Source: Acidimicrobiaceae bacterium (lineage in GTDB: Bacteria > Actinomycetota > Acidimicrobiia > Acidimicrobiales > RAAP-2). From it: 10,417 nucleotides of DNA. The notes below the pieces were generated by a model. It did not search any database. It was not told the DNA's origin and saw only the letters and a program-made list of their open reading frames with translations. The stretch's first letter is position 1. Each line of letters starts with the position of its first letter. Position numbers and translations under genes: made by a program. Location: contig PLSY01000288.1 of NCBI GenBank assembly GCA_003164275.1, forward strand, positions 1 to 10,417. The letters run 5' to 3'. Shown here in pieces: positions 7,727 through 10,417 of the stretch.

Positions 7727-9809
7727 TTCCGGCCTTTGGGGCGAACAGCGCCCGGTAGAACTCGAGCTCGGCACCGAGCGCCGCCTCGATGGTCGAGGCC
7801 TGCCGGAAGCCGTGGGACTCCCCTGGAAAGACGATGAGCTCACAGGCAACGCCGTGGGCCGACAGGGCCTCGGCGAACCGCTCGGACTGGTCGGGAGGCA
7901 CGACTGGGTCGTCTGCCCCCTGGAGGAGCAGCACCCGCCCGGACAGCGCGTCCACGTGGTGGATGGGCGACCGGGCCCGATAGGTCTCGGCCGCCTCCGG
8001 CCATGGGCCGACCAGCGAGTCGACGTAGCGGGACTCGAAATCGTGGGTGTCGGTGGCGAGGGCGGCCAGGTCCGTCACCCCGTACCAGGCCACCGCCCCG
8101 GCGAAACAGCGCGCCCGGATGAGGGCGGCCAAGGCGGTGAGGCCGCCGGCACTCGAGCCCCGGATGGCCATCCTCTGGCCGTCGACGAGCCCGGCGGCCG
8201 AAAGGGCCAGGGCGTAGTTGATGCAGTCGTCCACGTCGGCCTCGCCCCACAGGCCGTCGAGGCGGCGACGGTAGGCCCGCCCGTAGCCGCTCGAACCGCG
8301 GTAGTCGACCACGGCCAAGGCCAGACCGTGGCTGGCGAGGAACTGGACGGTCGGATCGAAGCCGGGCTCGGCCGCCGAGGTCGGGCCCCCATGGCAGATG
8401 ACCACGAGGGGCGGAGCCTCGATCGGGGAGATCCCGGCCCTGGCGGCATCCACCGGGGCGAAGAAGAGCCCGGGGATCGGCCCGTTGGGTGTGTCGGCCA
8501 CGAAGGCCCGGGCGTGGGAGACCCGGTCCGTTGGGAGCAGTCCCTCGGGCGCCTCGGACAGGCGCCGGACGGGGGTCTCGCCGTCGAGGGAGACCTCGAA
8601 GACGCCGGAGGCCTCGGTCGGCGTCGAACCGAGCACACAAAGGCGCTCCTCTCCAGTGCCGTCGGTCGCCACCACCACTCCGGTGATGCTCACACAGGGC
8701 TGGTCGACCACCCGTTCGCCCCAGTAGACCTCCTCGTCGAGGCCGGGGGGCGACAGCAACACCAGGTCATCCCGGCCATCCGCGTGCATGCGGGCGACGA
8801 CCGACCCGTTCGCCAGCTCGGCCATGGTGGACTGGCCGAAGACCCAGTCGGGGGCGTGGAAGTCAGCCTCCCGATCGACCAAGGGAAAGGCGGCCGCCCG
8901 TCCGATCGAGCGGGCCGTGAGGTCACCGGCGGGCACCCGGTAGGGAAGCCACCAGCCCGACCGGTCGTCGACGAAGGCCAGACTGCCGTCCCGCCACCAC
9001 TGCGCCTGGCCGACCGAGACCCCCTGGCCACCGGCCAGGGGGCGGGCCTCGACCACGGTGAGCGAGGTCTCCGTCTCGACCAGTCGGCCGACCCAGAGAG
9101 TCGAGCTGTCCCAGGGCATCGACGGGTGGTCCCAGCTGACCCAGGCCAGCCACCCGCCATCGGGCGAGACCCGGGGCGAGGCGTAGAAGTCCGCTTGGTC
9201 GTCCAGCATCACCGGTGCACTGGGCTCTCCGGCGCTGGACTCTACGGTGCCGGGCTGGTCAGTGCCGGGCTCCTCGCCACTGGGCTGGTGCCCGCTCGTC
9301 CCGGGCCAGGCGAGACAGGCCACCAGGCGGTGGGCGGTGTCGCCTGGGCCGACCTGCTCCTCGACCGAGATGAGCCAGCGTCTCGAGCCCGTGAGACGGC
9401 CGTCGGCGTAGCGGAAGCCCGCGCCATCGGGACGAGGACCCGGGGTGAGGGCGACCGGTTGTGTGGCACCGGGGATGGACCGATACCAGTGCTGGTCGGC
9501 CTGGTCGACGTAGAAGACGGTGCCGCCGGTGACGGTCGCCGCCCCTCCCCCGTACTCATGGACCCGACTGCGGACACTGACCCCAACGGGTGAGATGTCC
9601 TCTGGGGGCTGTCCATCGGTGGAACGGACGACCACCTGGCGGCCACCTTCGCCCGGTCGGCTCTCCGACCAGCAGACCGCTCGCCCGTCGGCCTGGAGCC
9701 CACCGCGGCTGACCTTCCCGTCCGCCACCCGGGTCGGCGTCCACGGCGACGGCCACCCGCCGGCGGCCGGGGGTGACGGGAGAACAGGCGATGGATGCTC
9801 GTCAGCCAT
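7692..9809 (-). CDS. S9 family prolyl-oligopeptidase-type serine peptidase
   Basis: The 705-residue protein has two parts. Residues 1 to about 435 look like a beta-propeller with strand repeats such as SPRVSPDGGWLAWVSWD (211-227) and WWRDGSLAFVDDRSG (271-285). A C-terminal alpha/beta-hydrolase domain follows. The catalytic triad is visible: Ser553 in GSSAGG (551-556), Asp634 in GADDPVVPP (631-639) and His666 in GESHGF (663-668). ICHGGPTS (471-478) forms the oxyanion region, and VVDYRGSSGYG (500-510) is a hallmark of the dipeptidyl-aminopeptidase/acylaminoacyl-peptidase group. Such enzymes cut short peptides, often after proline or acyl-amino acids; the specificity here is not readable. No signal peptide is seen, so it is probably cytoplasmic. 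The ATG at 9809 lacks an SD but sits 9 nt after a TACCGT -10. The frame stays open upstream, but only inside the divergent reductase gene. A repeat-rich linker (173-197) interrupts the propeller. Confidence 0.93.
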   Translation of the reverse strand: MADEHPSPVLPSPPAAGGWPSPWTPTRVADGKVSRGGLQADGRAVCWSESRPGEGGRQVVVRSTDGQPPEDISPVGVSVRSRVHEYGGGAATVTGGTVFYVDQADQHWYRSIPGATQPVALTPGPRPDGAGFRYADGRLTGSRRWLISVEEQVGPGDTAHRLVACLAWPGTSGHQPSGEEPGTDQPGTVESSAGEPSAPVMLDDQADFYASPRVSPDGGWLAWVSWDHPSMPWDSSTLWVGRLVETETSLTVVEARPLAGGQGVSVGQAQWWRDGSLAFVDDRSGWWLPYRVPAGDLTARSIGRAAAFPLVDREADFHAPDWVFGQSTMAELANGSVVARMHADGRDDLVLLSPPGLDEEVYWGERVVDQPCVSITGVVVATDGTGEERLCVLGSTPTEASGVFEVSLDGETPVRRLSEAPEGLLPTDRVSHARAFVADTPNGPIPGLFFAPVDAARAGISPIEAPPLVVICHGGPTSAAEPGFDPTVQFLASHGLALAVVDYRGSSGYGRAYRRRLDGLWGEADVDDCINYALALSAAGLVDGQRMAIRGSSAGGLTALAALIRARCFAGAVAWYGVTDLAALATDTHDFESRYVDSLVGPWPEAAETYRARSPIHHVDALSGRVLLLQGADDPVVPPDQSERFAEALSAHGVACELIVFPGESHGFRQASTIEAALGAELEFYRALFAPKAGNGIGQVASGTV
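9218..9292 (-). repeat. Five imperfect 15-bp tandem units inside the peptidase gene
   Basis: Units 9218-9232, 9233-9247, 9248-9262, 9263-9277 and 9278-9292 share a core like TGCCGGGCTSSTC / CACTGGGCTSS on the plus strand. In the peptidase they encode five-residue periods, roughly GHQPS, GEEPG, TDQPG, TVESS and AGEPS (residues 173-197), a flexible acidic Pro/Gly linker between propeller strands. As 15 is a multiple of 3, unit number could vary without breaking the frame. Confidence 0.7.
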
Positions 9810-9816
9810 GGAGTCA

Positions 9817-9825
9817 GTACGGTAC
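9817..9825. promoter_or_regulatory. Bidirectional -10 element in a 21-bp divergent gap
   Basis: GTACGGTAC is a near-palindrome (GTAC-G-GTAC). On the plus strand TACGGT (9818-9823) ends 7 nt before the reductase ATG at 9831. On the minus strand TACCGT (9824-9819) ends 9 nt before the peptidase ATG at 9809. Only 21 bp separate the two start codons, so each gene can have almost no leader and any -35 must lie inside the other gene. No convincing -35 is seen on either side. Confidence 0.6.
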
Positions 9826-9830
9826 CCGCT

Positions 9831-10417
9831 ATGAGCACTCCCTCCCCCTCCTCGACATGGCCGTCCGGCCCGAACGGCCCCTTCTCCGCCTTCGTGGTCG
9901 AACGGCGCGACGGCGGGCTCGACGCCGGTGTGCGGGAGCTCACCGTCGACGATCTCGGCCCCGGTGAGGTGACCATCCGCATCGAGTGGTCGGCCGTCAA
10001 CTACAAAGACGGCATGACCACCCAACCCGGGAACCGGGTGGCACGGATCTCCCCCCTCATCCCCGGGGTCGACCTGGTGGGCACCGTGCTCGACTCGGCC
10101 GACCCGGACTTCTCCCCTGGTCAGGCGGTCATCGCCCACAGCTACGACCTGGGCGTCGCCCATCACGGCGGCTTCGCCGAGCTGGCCCGGGTCCCGTCGT
10201 CGTGGGTGGTCGCCCTGCCCCCTGGGCTGGACACGAAGGAGGCGGCCACCATCGGCACGGCCGGCTTCACCGCCGCCCTCTCCCTTCACCGCCTGCAGGC
10301 CTTCGGGCTCGAGGCGGGCGACGGCCCCGTGCTCGTCACCGGGGCAACGGGCGGAGTGGGCTCGATGGCCGTCTCGCTCCTGGCCGCGAAGGGCTACGAG
10401 GTGGTGGCGAGCACCGG
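9831..10417 (+). CDS. acuI: Acryloyl-CoA reductase (AcuI/YhdH family), N-terminal part (runs off the right edge)
   Basis: This is a medium-chain dehydrogenase/reductase of the zinc-independent quinone-oxidoreductase type. The family uses NADPH to reduce acryloyl-CoA to propionyl-CoA, relevant to DMSP and 3-hydroxypropionate metabolism and to detoxifying acrylate. The first 195 codons are present. Motifs are AFVVERRDGG (20-29), SAVNYKDGM (54-62), PGVDLVGTV (78-86), YDLGVAHHGGFAELARV (105-121), TIGTAGFTAALSL (140-152) and the Rossmann VTGATGGVGSMAV (169-181). The pattern NYKD with GTAGFTAAL and VTGA(T/S)GGVGS is specific to the YhdH/AcuI branch of the superfamily. Before residue 18 is a Ser/Pro-rich N-terminus slightly longer than usual. 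The ATG at 9831 lies 7 nt after a -10 with no SD. Physiological substrate is inferred from family only; a generic enone reductase is the alternative. Confidence 0.9.
   Translation, partial: MSTPSPSSTWPSGPNGPFSAFVVERRDGGLDAGVRELTVDDLGPGEVTIRIEWSAVNYKDGMTTQPGNRVARISPLIPGVDLVGTVLDSADPDFSPGQAVIAHSYDLGVAHHGGFAELARVPSSWVVALPPGLDTKEAATIGTAGFTAALSLHRLQAFGLEAGDGPVLVTGATGGVGSMAVSLLAAKGYEVVAST

Noticed and set aside
7727..7849. Upstream start at 7849 for the glycosyltransferase
   Set aside because: The 41 extra residues are Ser/Arg/Pro-rich, lie over the peptidase's conserved C-terminal domain, and the ATG at 7726 has an AAAGG site at correct spacing.
7590..9593. 667-codon open frame on the plus strand opposite the S9 peptidase gene
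   Set aside because: Antisense to a gene with a full catalytic triad. Its translation is Gly/Arg/Asp-rich with no recognisable domain, as expected from GC3-biased coding on the other strand.

Overview
This is a high-GC window (roughly 70% by eye) with GC-rich third codon positions, few Shine-Dalgarno sites and several apparently leaderless starts. It looks like chromosome of an Actinomycetota bacterium. A deep-branching class such as Acidimicrobiia would fit, but that is a guess from gene style, not a marker-based assignment. I see no rRNA, tRNA, CRISPR array, transposase or phage gene.

Layout. 1-968 (minus) is the 5' part of gltB, the large subunit of glutamate synthase, running off the left edge. 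A 169-bp divergent region carries a good gltB promoter and a leaderless-type -10 for the plus-strand genes. 1138-4347 (plus) is a compact thiamine cluster, thiO-thiS-thiG-thiD. Two of its junctions are 4-bp ATGA overlaps. A hairpin plus a candidate internal promoter sits between thiS and thiG. A 12-bp-stem hairpin at 4457-4485 closes the cluster. 4723-5148 and 5218-5853 are two small plus-strand membrane proteins of unknown function, each with its own candidate -10. 5854-6058 is a convergent intergenic region filled with inverted repeats. 6059-9809 (minus) is a two-gene unit: an S9 prolyl-oligopeptidase-type serine peptidase followed, with a 35-bp overlap, by a polytopic GT87-like glycosyltransferase. 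9831 to the right edge (plus) is the start of an acryloyl-CoA reductase (AcuI/YhdH family) gene. It diverges from the peptidase across only 21 bp.

How the genes work together. ThiO oxidises glycine to dehydroglycine, ThiS carries sulfur as a C-terminal thiocarboxylate, and ThiG combines these with deoxyxylulose phosphate to make the thiazole half of thiamine. ThiD phosphorylates the pyrimidine half. ThiF, ThiE and ThiC are not in the window, and I find no TPP riboswitch. GltB makes glutamate from glutamine and 2-oxoglutarate and has no evident link to its neighbours.

The genes are mostly ordinary housekeeping. The most interesting signals are regulatory: a recurring TANNNT-(6 to 9 nt)-ATG arrangement at every SD-poor, non-overlapping start, and a near-palindromic GTACGGTAC in the 21-bp divergent gap that can serve as a -10 in both directions.
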